Shown: piece after piece, positions 8,857-18,155 of the stretch | Position numbering within the stretch: position 1 is the stretch's first letter | How the letters are laid out: each line of letters opens with the position of its first letter | From: Variovorax gracilis | GTDB taxonomy: Bacteria; Pseudomonadota; Gammaproteobacteria; Burkholderiales; Burkholderiaceae_C | Direction of reading: 5' to 3' | DNA: 64,000 bases | Assembly: GCF_030317115.1 (NCBI RefSeq) | Contig: NZ_JASZYF010000022.1 | Span: forward strand, 1-64,000 | Made by a program: the position numbers and the translations under genes | The notes under the pieces: model-generated | Database searches by the model: none | Told to the model about the DNA's origin: nothing | What the model saw: only the letters and a program-made list of their open reading frames with translations

Positions 8857-8872
8857 TTATCGAATGGCGCGC
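8830..8872. repeat. two-copy direct repeat, period 22 bp
   Basis: The 21-base unit TCATTTATCGAATGGCGCGC (preceded by C) occurs at 8830-8850 and again at 8852-8872 with one base between. The stop codon of the AraC fragment lies inside the second copy. It probably arose by local duplication. Confidence 0.85.
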
Positions 8873-9170
8873 GCTCGGCGACCGCGGCCCGGCTCGGCGT
8901 GCGCCTGCCGCCACGCACTCGGCGTGACCTCAAACCACCGGCAAAAGGCTCGCGTGAAGTTGCCTTGGGTGCTGTAGCCGAGCATCGCGGAGATTTCGCC
9001 GCGCGGCATCTCGGTGTCTGACAGCAACTGCGTCGCGAGCAGGCAGCGCGACTCCTCGAGCAAGCGCGTGTAGTCAAACCCCCCGCGCTCCAAGCCGCCG
9101 GTACAGCGTATGGCGGTGAACCCCGAACATGCTGGCGATGCGCTCGTTGCTGCAATCGCCGCGCAGGATC
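8857..9170 (-). pseudogene. AraC-family regulator, C-terminal fragment with frameshift
   Basis: The minus strand encodes the DNA-binding end of an AraC protein: CSNERIASMFGVHRHTLYRR in one frame, then LLEESRCLLATQLL, EISAMLGYSTQGNFTRAFCR and WFEVTPSAWRQAHA in another. The shift falls at the run of six Gs (C run at about 9078-9083 on the plus strand). Sequence upstream of about 9170 is replaced by transposase DNA on the other strand, so the ligand-binding half is missing. The pattern fits a gene broken by insertion or recombination with an IS21-like element. Confidence 0.8.
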
Positions 9171-9777
9171 TACTCCCGGCGCACCTTCATCGCCATGTTC
9201 CCGCACGAGCGCCAGTCGGCGTGGCTGCAGGGCCTGGAAGGCGCCTTCCGGCACTTCGGCGGCACGACGCAGGAGGTACTCGTGGACAACGCGCGGGCCC
9301 TCGTGAACGAGCACGACGTGCAGACCCGCGAGGTTCGCTTCAACGACCGCTTCCACGCCTTCTGCCGGTACTGGAAGGTGACGCCGCGGGCTTGTGCGCC
9401 GTACCGCGCGCAGACCAAGGGGAAGGACGAACGCGGCGTCGGCTATGTCAAGTGCAACGCCATCGCCGGGCATCGGTTCGCTTCGATGGAACACCTGCAG
9501 GCTCACTTGGCGCGCTGGATGCGGGAGGTGGCTGACGTTCGCGTGCATGGCACGACGGCAGAGCCTCCGGCGCAACGCTTCGAGCGCGATGAGCGACAGG
9601 CGCTTGCCCCGCTTGCCGCTAGGGCTCCCTTCCTGCAGGTCCGCGAACTCACCCGGCTTCTGGCTGGTCAGCAACAACTTGAGCGGAGTTTGTCGGCAAC
9701 TCGACAAAAAAATCCGGCTCGATGGCCGGCAATCAACGCGAACCAGGGTGCTCGCGGTGCGTCTTGAACCAGGGTGC
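9171..9777 (+). mobile_element. IS21-family element remnant (3' part of istA)
   Basis: The frame from about 9171 reads the end of the IstA transposase: YSRRTFIAMFPHERQSAWL, HFGGTTQEVLVDNARALVNE, YRAQTKGKDERGVGYVKCNA, WMREVADVRVHGTTAEPPA and FLQVRELTR. After about 9660 the resemblance ends. The N-terminal half of istA (helix-turn-helix and first catalytic Asp) and all of istB are absent. At 9740-9751 and 9766-9777 the motif GAACCAGGGTGC is repeated in the same direction; this may be what remains of the terminal repeats. The element cannot move by itself. Confidence 0.8.
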
Positions 9778-9831
9778 AGGCGAGACGGGTGACAGACGAC
9801 GGCACAACCCGCACATCCGGAATCGTCTCGA

Positions 9832-10014
9832 TCAAGCAAAGCGGCGAACTAGCACCACGATAAGTACCAGCACGCAGACGCCGAGAATGGCCAAGTTGCG
9901 CCTCCAACCCGCAACGTATTTTTCTTGTTCGAGCTGTTGCCTTTCCGTGGCAAGGCGCTCGCGGCGACGCGCCGACGACCATTGACTTTCCCACTCATTG
10001 AAGCTCTGTTTCAT
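9832..10014 (-). CDS. small single-pass membrane protein (60 aa)
   Basis: The N-terminal half is a charged, coiled-coil-like helix (EWESQWSSARRRERLATERQ, QLEQEKYVAGWRR) and the C-terminal half a membrane helix (LAILGVCVLVLIVVLVRRF). This amphipathic-then-hydrophobic layout is plausible for a small membrane protein. No good ribosome site precedes the ATG. The function is unknown. Confidence 0.45.
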   Translation of the reverse strand: MKQSFNEWESQWSSARRRERLATERQQLEQEKYVAGWRRNLAILGVCVLVLIVVLVRRFA

Positions 10015-10477
10015 GTTATAAACTGTTACATGTGTGCAGGAAGCATAGGTAAAAAGTTCTCAGTTGTTGTGCAGGAAGGGTGCTTGTCGGCCTGTAGGCC
10101 CGCTCTGACGCATCGCACTCGCGGTGGTGCGCCCATTGGATCGCCTGGTACGTGCGACCGCCCACAGCAAGCTGGCGTAGGAGATCCGGTCAAGGCCGCG
10201 ACGACTTGTTCGCCAAACGCGCCGGCAGCAGTCTTGGGGCAGCGGGGCGCGATCACGCCGCAGGCAGCTGCCAAGCGCGGCCGCCAACCGGTGCAAGCGG
10301 CCCGGCACGGCACAGCGGAAGTCGCGGGCGACCCACTGGGAGGTGCCGCCTCTCAGGACGCCGGCGTGTGCCTCAACGCAATCCAGTCGGGTATGGGTCG
10401 CTGAACGTTCGAACTGGCGAATCTTCGCCATTCGCCCCGGCTTCGACCTAGGACTCGTCATTTTCCGGCGCCAGTGC
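10015..10477. other. stretch with one weak minus-strand frame
   Basis: A minus-strand frame at 10060-10461 (133 codons, containing VEAHAGVLRGGTSQWVARDF) has high third-position G/C and could be a hypothetical gene downstream of the sulfatase-fold gene. It is Arg-rich, lacks a ribosome site and resembles nothing I know. Nothing else is seen in this stretch. Confidence 0.3.
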
Positions 10478-12136
10478 CTATTGCCGCTTGAGCTGCGCTT
10501 GGCGCAGTTGGTCGCCGTTGATCTTCTCGCCGAGACGTCGCATCACCCACCGGGTTCTATCGGCAGCTGGTGACATCGCTCCGAGATCGATCGCCACTCG
10601 CCGCTCGTCGAGGTACCTGATGGCCGCTGAACCGAGCAGGGTGGGCACAAGGTCGGCATGCATCGCCTTGGCCGCACGGTTGGCACGGAGCCGTTCCCAA
10701 CGCGCGGGGTTGCTGGAGCGCCATTCATCGCTCGCCCACATGACGGCCGGGACTGTCGTGTCCCATCGCGTCGGATCTTTCAGCGCGTGTTGAAAAAGCT
10801 TTCGTCCGTCGTCAAGCAGGTTCTCACCATGGTCCGCCGTATACATCACGAAGGACGAGCCGCCCGCCTGTGCTGCCTCCGAGATCACAGCATCGACGAA
10901 TCGGAGGGATTCGGCTACCGCGTTGTCGTAGGCGCGGATGAAATCCGGCAGGGTGGAATCCCCTGGCAGTTCAGACAGCTTCGAGCAGTCGGCCTGCAAA
11001 GCAGCCGTTGCGGGCTCATAGCGATCACAGTACGAAAAGTGTGCGCCGTACGCATGCACCACGATCAACTTCTTGGGCGCGTTCTGCGCCAGCACCGATC
11101 TGAGCGATGGCAGAAGGCTTTCTCGATCGGTCCTCTTGATCGTTACGAACAGGTCGGTGTTGGCGTCAGGCCATGCAATGCCCCTTTCCTGGACGGCAAG
11201 CCAATAGGTGTGGAATCCAGCTTCCTCGAAAGCCTTCATGAAGGTTGCGTCCCTGCTGACTCGAAATGCACCGCCAGGCATTTCACGCGAGATAAGCAGA
11301 GGGACTGACGTGTGCGTGCTGCTGGATCCGGACGTCATATCGCAATAGATGATCGCGTCTTGATGGCTGATGCCGATCAGCTCTTGGCCGCCACATGCGC
11401 CGAGCCGGTCAGCACGCACTGATTCCCCGATGATGAGGATGTATGTCTCGTTCTGCGAGTGAAGTCCGGGCATCCGCGAGGCGCCCCAGCTCGCGGATGC
11501 CGAACGAGGGTTGGTGGGCGCATAGGGCGACGCCGTCGAGATGAATTCGTCATGACCGATCGCAGACGCCGCGGCCACGGAAATCACATTCAGCGGCCAC
11601 GCGCGCAGCACGGTGTCATGAAAGACGGCGCCGCATGTGACTGCGGCGACAGTGATTGTCACAAGCGTGGCCGAAGGCCACCTCCCGTGCGCCGTCCGGG
11701 TTGACGGAGTGCGAAACGACACCCAGATCGGTACCGCGAGCAGAACCGCGATCAGGGCTATCCATGGGGCATGAGGCTGAATGACTGGCCACGCTTCGTG
11801 TGGGTCCGGCCGGATCAAGGCCGCCTCGAGAAGGTTGACATCGCGTAGAAGGTCGGCTCCGACGGCTAGAACGCCGAAGAGCGCCGGGACGTAGGTGAGC
11901 ACCAGGAATACTCGAAGCCCCAGAATCGCCCGAAGCAAGCCATAGAACACTGCGGTTGCGGCCAGGAGGCAGACGGCCTCAAGATCCCAGACATGCGTCG
12001 ATGAAAAGATCGTCAGGGCTGGGATCAGCAGGATCGCGCCCCACACACAGTCGATCAACCTGACGCCGCCGTGCCGTCTGTTTGCCATTGGCGCCGATGC
12101 TTCGCGCGCGCCCTGCGGATCGTTATGCTGCTCCAT
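10478..12136 (-). CDS. sulfatase-fold membrane hydrolase/transferase (EptA-like)
   Basis: A 552-residue protein with several N-terminal membrane helices (about 30-48, 55-95, 125-140, 157-175) and a periplasmic alkaline-phosphatase-fold domain. Residues 233-240 (ILIIGESV) carry the metal-binding Glu238. SSSTHTSVP (271-279) holds the Ser/Thr region where EptA has its nucleophile Thr. MYTADHGENLLDDGRK supplies the Asp-His metal pair. The family moves phosphoethanolamine or similar groups onto lipid A or other glycans in the periplasm. The nucleophile context differs from EptA's GTATAVSVP, so the substrate may differ. An alternative start exists at 12088. Confidence 0.75.
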   Translation of the reverse strand: MEQHNDPQGAREASAPMANRRHGGVRLIDCVWGAILLIPALTIFSSTHVWDLEAVCLLAATAVFYGLLRAILGLRVFLVLTYVPALFGVLAVGADLLRDVNLLEAALIRPDPHEAWPVIQPHAPWIALIAVLLAVPIWVSFRTPSTRTAHGRWPSATLVTITVAAVTCGAVFHDTVLRAWPLNVISVAAASAIGHDEFISTASPYAPTNPRSASASWGASRMPGLHSQNETYILIIGESVRADRLGACGGQELIGISHQDAIIYCDMTSGSSSTHTSVPLLISREMPGGAFRVSRDATFMKAFEEAGFHTYWLAVQERGIAWPDANTDLFVTIKRTDRESLLPSLRSVLAQNAPKKLIVVHAYGAHFSYCDRYEPATAALQADCSKLSELPGDSTLPDFIRAYDNAVAESLRFVDAVISEAAQAGGSSFVMYTADHGENLLDDGRKLFQHALKDPTRWDTTVPAVMWASDEWRSSNPARWERLRANRAAKAMHADLVPTLLGSAAIRYLDERRVAIDLGAMSPAADRTRWVMRRLGEKINGDQLRQAQLKRQ

Positions 12137-12422
12137 GGCCTTCTACGCAGAATGACGGCATTCTGGCAACATGCCCTGGCGACCTGATCGCTCGCGGCGG
12201 AAGACATTGCTGCCCGCAGGGGCTGGCCAGCCTGAGAAGTGTTTGCCGAACTCGACCTCGGCCGCGGGAAACCGAAAAGCGTCAGGATTGCCGCATTCCG
12301 CGGCGGCGAGAAGGTCTCGTTCGACGACAAGTACCTTCAACCTCAGGTGCGTACCGTCGTTTGCATCCGCGTGCCTCAGGGGCTCGATGTTGTTGCCGCA
12401 GCACGAGCTTCGCGCTCCTGCG
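12137..12422. other. gap between two minus-strand genes with a possible remnant
   Basis: A plus-strand GTG frame at 12239-12454 has protein-like text (FAELDLGRGKPKSVRIAAFR, GGEKVSFDDKYLQPQVR) behind a GAGAAG site, but it runs into the antisense end of the PhoX gene. It may be a fragment of a lost gene. No terminator with a T tract was seen. Confidence 0.25.
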
Positions 12423-14099
12423 TCAGAGATTGCCGCGCGTCCATGGCCCCGTGATCGCAAAAGTGATGCCTGGCCGGAGGATCCCAACGAACAACACGGA
12501 GCCCTGCCGGTCGAAGCACGCCCCGGCAAACTCGATGCTCCGATAGTCGACCGGCGCTACGGTCTTGCCGGCAGCGGCAACGTCATTCGCGCTGAGATTC
12601 ACCTCGTTGCGGCAGAACACGTAGGCCTCGCCGTCCTCGTTGAGACCCAGCAGCCGCGAGCCGCCGTCGCCAAGCCCGCCGTCCTCGCACAAGACGAGAC
12701 CGCCGCGCGGACTGACGGTGGCGTTGTCGGGATTGTTTCCCGCTGTCTGGCTGCCGCTGACGAACACCGCGCGAAGGTGCATGGTGCGAAGGTGGAGTTC
12801 CCACACCGCACCCTCGCCGCGGCCCTGGCGGTTGCGGTCGTCAACGCCTGCTGTGGTGTCCACGATGAACATCCGGTCGTCCGAGTACGCGATCCCTTCG
12901 CAGCGGCTCATCCGCGCGCAGCCGTTCGACAGCGCCTGATAGGTCGGCCCGGCACTCAGGCCCAAGGTCTCGAGGCCCGGCTGGCCGGCAACGAACACAG
13001 GGCTTGCATCGGGGTCCGCGATGTCGACCCACTCGACCACGTACTCATCGCCGATGTCGGGATTGAGGAGTGCCTCGTTGTTGGCCTGGGCCAGCGAGCC
13101 TGGCCGCGCCTGCCGCACGATGGTGACGATGCGCGCCGCCTGAAGGGTGCCGCCCTGCTGCAGGGCCCCGAGACGGCGGGCCTTGGTGCGCGGCCTGAAC
13201 CGGTAGAGCACCGAGAGGTTGCGGTTGTCCTCGGTCTCGTAGACATCGCCGGTGGCTGGATCGAGGGCCACCGCCTCGTGGACGAAGCGGCCCATGCCAA
13301 CGATCGGCGTTGCGATGGACCTCGCGGGGATGGCTGCCGTCTCGAACACATAGCCGTGCTTCTTGCCGTTGATCAAGGAGAAGTCGACGATCGTCTCTTC
13401 GCACGTGAGCCAGCTGCCCCAGGTCGTGGCGCCTCCGGCGCAGTTCCCCAGCGTGCCGCCCAGCGACGAGGTCGACAGGACCCCCCGGTTGCCGAGAAAC
13501 AGCAGGTTGGTCGTGCCGCCGCCCGCATAGCCGACGAACCGCGGCGGGTCGGGAAGCGTCGGGTCCCCGACGAAAGTCGGACCCGCGCCGATGCGGATCG
13601 GCAGGGTGCCGTAGAAGATGGTGATGATGCCGTCGACCGGGGACGTGGCGTACATCGAAGGCGCCTGGACCACGTCCGCCGCGGTCGCGACCAAGCCGCG
13701 TTCGTGGTTGCGCACGACCAAAGACACCGACACATCGGGCCTGTCGAGTTCGCGCAGGCCCGATGAATCGGAATCGCCTCGCGTCACCCGGAGGACGCCC
13801 ATGCCGTCGTGGCTGTCGGGCGTAGGGCGGCCGTCGGTCATCGCGTCGCCGCTCCAGCCATACGACCTGTACTCGAATCCTTCGGGCAGCGCGAGCAGCG
13901 GCAGGCCCGTGCTGCCATCGCGCACAGGAGCGATCGGACCATACGGCGATACCGCCGATACGGTCTGCTTGCCGACGGCAGCCACCGCATGGCGGTTGGC
14001 CAATGCCCCGAGGGCGCAAAGCAGGCCGTTGGCCGCCACGACGCCCGCCGAACGTTGCAACAGATAGCGCCTGGTGGGCGACGAAAGCGGTGAGTTCAT
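12423..14099 (-). CDS. PhoX-family (DUF839) secreted phosphatase
   Basis: A 558-residue protein. The N-terminus SPTRRYLLQRSAGVVAANGL has the twin-arginine pattern followed by a hydrophobic stretch, so export through Tat is expected. The body carries PhoX-type metal and active-site motifs: LVVRNHERG, WLTCEETIVDFS, VGMGRFVHEAVALDP, YETEDN, CARMSRCEGIAYSDD, NPDNATVSPRGGLVLCEDG and a late EFAGACFDRQGSVLFVG. PhoX enzymes are calcium/iron-dependent alkaline phosphatases, but the DUF839 family also has members of unproven activity. It is 37 bases downstream of the GDSL lipoprotein gene and shares its strand, so the two are probably co-transcribed. Confidence 0.85.
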   Translation of the reverse strand: MNSPLSSPTRRYLLQRSAGVVAANGLLCALGALANRHAVAAVGKQTVSAVSPYGPIAPVRDGSTGLPLLALPEGFEYRSYGWSGDAMTDGRPTPDSHDGMGVLRVTRGDSDSSGLRELDRPDVSVSLVVRNHERGLVATAADVVQAPSMYATSPVDGIITIFYGTLPIRIGAGPTFVGDPTLPDPPRFVGYAGGGTTNLLFLGNRGVLSTSSLGGTLGNCAGGATTWGSWLTCEETIVDFSLINGKKHGYVFETAAIPARSIATPIVGMGRFVHEAVALDPATGDVYETEDNRNLSVLYRFRPRTKARRLGALQQGGTLQAARIVTIVRQARPGSLAQANNEALLNPDIGDEYVVEWVDIADPDASPVFVAGQPGLETLGLSAGPTYQALSNGCARMSRCEGIAYSDDRMFIVDTTAGVDDRNRQGRGEGAVWELHLRTMHLRAVFVSGSQTAGNNPDNATVSPRGGLVLCEDGGLGDGGSRLLGLNEDGEAYVFCRNEVNLSANDVAAAGKTVAPVDYRSIEFAGACFDRQGSVLFVGILRPGITFAITGPWTRGNL

Positions 14100-14136
14100 G
14101 GGGCACTCCTCACAGGGTGGGCCGCGGAAGCCGGCG

Positions 14137-15345
14137 TCAGATCAGTCCCTGTCGATACATCTCGGTCAGTACGAAGCGCGCGATGATCAGGTGTCCGAGC
14201 GTGGTCGGATGCTCGGTGTCGGCATAGAAATACTGGAACGGGGCATTCAGCTCCACCAGCGTCAAGGGCGAGCAGAACAGGCTCGACGCATCTTCGAGCG
14301 GCTGTCCCGAGCCCTCGGCAATGGTCTCAAGGTCGCACGCCGGGAGGTTCAAGGTGGAGACGCCGAACCTCTGCGGGTCCGCGACCACCTGCTTGAACTC
14401 AGCGTAGGTGTCGATCACCTTGACGCCTCCGCCGATGCCGGCGGTCAGCGTGAGGTTGAAGTCCGTGACCCACGCCGACAGGTTCGCAGCAATCGCAAGG
14501 GGGAGCTTCCGACCTGCGATCGTGTCCGCCAGATCCGGCACCGTGAGGACCGCGACGCGGGTCGCACCGTGATCGACGATGCGGCGCAATTGTCCGACGA
14601 GATCGACCGCGGCCTGGACGACGGCAGCCTGGGTCTCTGCAGCGGTCTGGAGTCCGTGCGCGTACCTGTCGAGTTGGAAAAACAGATCGTTCGAACCTGC
14701 GAAGACGAACACCATCTGGGTGCGGTTGAAGCGCTGGCCATGGATGTCGAGATAGTCGCCGATCTGCTGGGCAACGGGAAAGGTCAGCGCGGCCGTGCAC
14801 GCACCGACCGGATCCGGATTGCAACCGATGCCTGGTTGCTGCGATACACGAGCTCCCCCCATCGCGAAGCCGGTCCCGAGAGGTATGGCGATCTGCGACT
14901 GTCCGCCGAAGCCCTGGCGAAACGGCCGGACCGAAGTACCGAGCAGCGCGCCGACAGTCTCGGGCCAGATGGGGCCTGGGTTGGTCGTGAACTTGCCGCC
15001 ACCAGCTTGCGCAATGGAACCGACCTTGTAGGTGCCGACATCGCTCAGGCTGTCTCCGAAAACAATGACCTGCTGAATGCGGTCGGCCCTGAATGCCTGA
15101 AAGGAAGCGAGCGCGGCGGCGACGGCCTTTGCGTGCTCGCCGCCCCCGGCCGCCACTTTGGCGGCGGCGTCCTTGGCCTCCGCGCTGATGACCGGTGCTG
15201 CGGCCGTTTGCGGCTGCGCATCCGATGCGAACCCCGTCGACATGCCGTCGGATGACCCGCCGCCGCCGCAGGATGCCATCGACAAGGCCGTGACCAGCGA
15301 CCACGCCAGGCGTCGCAGGCTGGGTGCTTCCATAGCAGAGTTCAT
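14137..15345 (-). CDS. GDSL/SGNH-family esterase lipoprotein
   Basis: 402 residues. The start at 15345 is set by GGAGG just upstream. Residues 1-26 are a lipoprotein signal (LVTALSMASC, Cys26 lipidated), followed by a Gly/Ser linker. Block I is VIVFGDSLSDVGTYKVG with nucleophile Ser99, block III is VFAGSNDLFF, and the C-terminal DTEHPTTLGH supplies the Asp-x-x-His. These are the hallmarks of SGNH hydrolases that act on ester lipids or polymers such as polyhydroxyalkanoate oligomers or phospholipids. It is likely anchored to a membrane facing the periplasm or outside. It is divergent from the wHTH/ATPase regulator at 15524, which might control it. Confidence 0.85.
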   Translation of the reverse strand: MNSAMEAPSLRRLAWSLVTALSMASCGGGGSSDGMSTGFASDAQPQTAAAPVISAEAKDAAAKVAAGGGEHAKAVAAALASFQAFRADRIQQVIVFGDSLSDVGTYKVGSIAQAGGGKFTTNPGPIWPETVGALLGTSVRPFRQGFGGQSQIAIPLGTGFAMGGARVSQQPGIGCNPDPVGACTAALTFPVAQQIGDYLDIHGQRFNRTQMVFVFAGSNDLFFQLDRYAHGLQTAAETQAAVVQAAVDLVGQLRRIVDHGATRVAVLTVPDLADTIAGRKLPLAIAANLSAWVTDFNLTLTAGIGGGVKVIDTYAEFKQVVADPQRFGVSTLNLPACDLETIAEGSGQPLEDASSLFCSPLTLVELNAPFQYFYADTEHPTTLGHLIIARFVLTEMYRQGLI

Positions 15346-15523
15346 AGGTCCTCCGTCGATCGAGCGGCACCTGATTTGCATCAATCGATACGCAATTGAA
15401 ACTGTCCTCGAACTTCGTTCCGAAGTAACGATCGAGCGCCGAAAATCCACGAAAACAAGCGAATGTCGCCAGTTGGAGGACTGTGGGACGGCCGCCGCCG
15501 GGGGGCGCGCCGAAGGGAGGCGC

Positions 15524-18055
15524 ATGGACCGGTCCAACGAAATGCCGCTGGTGACGCCACCCCGGATCGAGGTCGGCGGTTTCGTGATCGACCTTGGACG
15601 CGAGGCGCTTCTTGACTGTGGGGGTGTGGCGGTCGAGCTGCGGCCGCAGGCCTTTCGGGTTCTTCGCTACCTTGCGCTGAACGCGGGTCGTCTGGTCACC
15701 AAGGAGGAATTGCTGGGCGCGGTGTGGCCTGGTGCCGTCGTCACCGATGATTCGGTGATCCAGGCCATCGTCGATGTGCGTCGGGCCTTCGCCGAAGCCG
15801 GGCGCAGCGTCATCAAGACGATTCCGCGCCGCGGCTACATCCTGGTCAAAGCCACTGCGCCCCCTGCGCCGCGGCATTCAGACCCTGTGGCACTGCCGGC
15901 CCCACCGCCCACCTTCCTGGGCCGTGACGAAGATGTTGCGGCGTTGGAATCGCTGATGTCGCAACATCGCCTCATCACGGTGACTGGCGCGGGCGGGATC
16001 GGCAAGACTGCCTTCGCGCTCTCGCTTGCGCATGGCCGAAAGGGCCGTCAACACGGCCGCGTCGTCTGGGTCGATCTCGCGGCCGTTTTCGATCCCCGGC
16101 TCGTCTGCAGCACAGTCGCCCAGGCGCTGCACATGTCCTTGGGCGGGACTGGCAATCCACTGGCGTCATTCGTGACCGCCCTGAGGCCGCTTCGCCTGCT
16201 GCTCATCCTCGACAACGCAGAGCATGTCGCGGAGGAAGTGGCGCGCATGGCCCAAGCCATCCTGACGGGTTGCGACGCCGTGCGCATGCTGGTAACGAGC
16301 CAGGCTGCGCTCAGGGTTGAAGGAGAACGACTCTTTCGTCTGGGCGCTCTGGCGGTGCCCGCAACCGACATCGGGGCCGACATGGCACTTGGCTACGGCG
16401 CGGTCGCGTTGTTCGCGGATCAGGCGAAAGCCGCGGATCGTTCCTTCTGCCTGAACGACTCCAACGTTGGCTCGGTCATCGCGCTTTGCTGCCGGCTGGA
16501 GGGCAACGCACTCGCCATCAAGCTCGCTGCGGCAAGGCTGCCACTCCTGGGCCTACCCGGCCTTCATGCGCGGCTGGCGGAACGATTCAAGGTTCTGGGA
16601 GGCGGACCTCGCACCGCGCCCGTGCGCCAGCAGACGCTGCTTTCCGCGATGGAATGGAGCCACGGCCTGCTCTCAGCGCAGGAGCAGGCGGTGTTCCGCA
16701 GGCTGGGTGTTTTCTCGGGCGGCTTCTCGCTCGACCTCGCCGTCGCGGTAGCAGGCGATGACCCGCACGATGAGTGGGCTGTCATCGACGTGCTGCAGGA
16801 GTTGACGGATCGATCATTCGTCATGACGGACGGACAAGACGCTCCGCGCTACCGCCTTCTGGAAAGCGCGAGGGAATATGCGCTACTCAAGCTGGACGAG
16901 GCGCGCGAGCGGAACCTGGTCAACGAACGGCAGGCCAGAGCCTTGCTCCTTCTGTTCGAACAGTCGTACGAAGGCCCCTGGGGGAGCAGCAGGTATCGCC
17001 TCGCACAGTTCAAGCCCGAGCTTGACAACCTGCGCCTGACGCTGGACTGGTGTGCCGAGAACGATCCGCCCCTGGGCGTGGCGCTGGTCGGCGCTTCCAG
17101 CGAGCTGTTCCTGCACCTGTCTCTGCGCTATGAGGCACGTCGGCGATTCGCCATGTTCGAACCCGCAGTCACGGCCGCGATCCCGCCCGCCACCGCCGCG
17201 CGCTACTGGCAGCGGCGATGTCTGTTCGTGTTCAACTACCGATCTCCGTTGGTGTACGAGTTCGCTGTCCGGGCGACAGAACTCCATCGGCAGGCCGGCG
17301 ATGAAAGCGGTCTCTACACAGCGCTCGGCTATGCCGTGATGAGTGCAGGCGCTCCCGTCGCCGAGTCTCGGGCGATGCTGGCTGAAATGGAACGCCTGGA
17401 GCACGCGGATTGGCCTTTCAACCAGCTCCAGGTGCGCGTGTTTGCGCAGTTGTCTCTCTTTGGGCGGGAGGGCCGCCACCTGGAGTCCCGTTCGTTGATC
17501 GAGACGGCACTGTCCTGTGCAACCGCGCGGGGACTCAAGCGGTGGGTTGCCGTGTGCAAGATGTTCCTGACCGACACGATGCTCGCGCTGGGACATGCCG
17601 AAGAGGCGGTCAGGTTCGCCCGAGAGGCGCTTGCCGGCAACCGTTTGAGTCCGGGTCCGTTCATGATTTCGATGACGGGCGGCCTCGCCGCGGGCTTGCT
17701 TGTGCAAGGGAGAGTCGCGGAGGCTCGGCTTGCCTTGGTCGAATTCTTCGAGGCATCTCGCAGCCGAGAATGGGACTACGTGAGCGTATTCGCGGACGTG
17801 TTTGCGTTGTTCGCGGCGCGCGAAGGGCGCCCCGCAACAGCCGCTCGACTGATCGGCTACTCTGACAAAGTCAATCAACTGTCCGCTGGCATGCGAGTGT
17901 CACATGATCGTGTCCTCCTGCTCGCAAAAGCTGCGGTGGGCGCCGCGCTCGAACGATCTGCGATCGAACGATTGATGGGTGACGGCCACAGCATGAACGA
18001 AGAGGATGTTTGCGCGGTAGCGCTTGGCGATGCGGGAGAAAGCACGCGAGTCTGA
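15524..18055 (+). CDS. OmpR-type winged-helix regulator with NB-ARC-like ATPase and TPR-like C-terminus
   Basis: 843 residues from the ATG at 15524, just after AAGGGAGG. Residues 12-110 are a Trans_reg_C winged helix (ELRPQAFRVLRYLALNAGRL, VIKTIPRRGYILV). Residues 131-170 begin a P-loop ATPase with Walker A GAGGIGKT at 155-162 and Walker B LRLLLILDNAEH near 213-224. The rest is helical, with TPR-like segments, and ends with a sensor-like part. Such proteins resemble AfsR/SARP-like and HilA-like regulators that switch on when a ligand binds. The divergent GDSL-PhoX pair across a 178-base gap is the natural target candidate. The open frame extends upstream of the ribosome site but has no coding support there. 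Confidence 0.85.
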   Translation: MDRSNEMPLVTPPRIEVGGFVIDLGREALLDCGGVAVELRPQAFRVLRYLALNAGRLVTKEELLGAVWPGAVVTDDSVIQAIVDVRRAFAEAGRSVIKTIPRRGYILVKATAPPAPRHSDPVALPAPPPTFLGRDEDVAALESLMSQHRLITVTGAGGIGKTAFALSLAHGRKGRQHGRVVWVDLAAVFDPRLVCSTVAQALHMSLGGTGNPLASFVTALRPLRLLLILDNAEHVAEEVARMAQAILTGCDAVRMLVTSQAALRVEGERLFRLGALAVPATDIGADMALGYGAVALFADQAKAADRSFCLNDSNVGSVIALCCRLEGNALAIKLAAARLPLLGLPGLHARLAERFKVLGGGPRTAPVRQQTLLSAMEWSHGLLSAQEQAVFRRLGVFSGGFSLDLAVAVAGDDPHDEWAVIDVLQELTDRSFVMTDGQDAPRYRLLESAREYALLKLDEARERNLVNERQARALLLLFEQSYEGPWGSSRYRLAQFKPELDNLRLTLDWCAENDPPLGVALVGASSELFLHLSLRYEARRRFAMFEPAVTAAIPPATAARYWQRRCLFVFNYRSPLVYEFAVRATELHRQAGDESGLYTALGYAVMSAGAPVAESRAMLAEMERLEHADWPFNQLQVRVFAQLSLFGREGRHLESRSLIETALSCATARGLKRWVAVCKMFLTDTMLALGHAEEAVRFAREALAGNRLSPGPFMISMTGGLAAGLLVQGRVAEARLALVEFFEASRSREWDYVSVFADVFALFAAREGRPATAARLIGYSDKVNQLSAGMRVSHDRVLLLAKAAVGAALERSAIERLMGDGHSMNEEDVCAVALGDAGESTRV

Positions 18056-18155
18056 AGCCGCTTCAGCAGCGGAACAGGGTCTGGCAGATGCCCTAGAAGA
18101 CGTCGAGCCCCGCGTCCAGGTGAACGAGCGCACAGAAGGGACGCGCACCAGAAGG

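Noticed and set aside
9689..9708. TTTGTCG-GCAACT-CGACAAA hairpin as a terminator
   Set aside because: The A/T run is on the wrong side for either strand; more likely part of the degraded IS end.
8853..9839. A long minus-strand frame across the AraC and istA fragments
   Set aside because: Over istA it is antisense, and over AraC it is the wrong frame; no protein-like text.
15158..15523. In-frame N-terminal extension of the wHTH/ATPase regulator
   Set aside because: It overlaps the GDSL gene antisense and lies before the clear ribosome site at 15513-15520.
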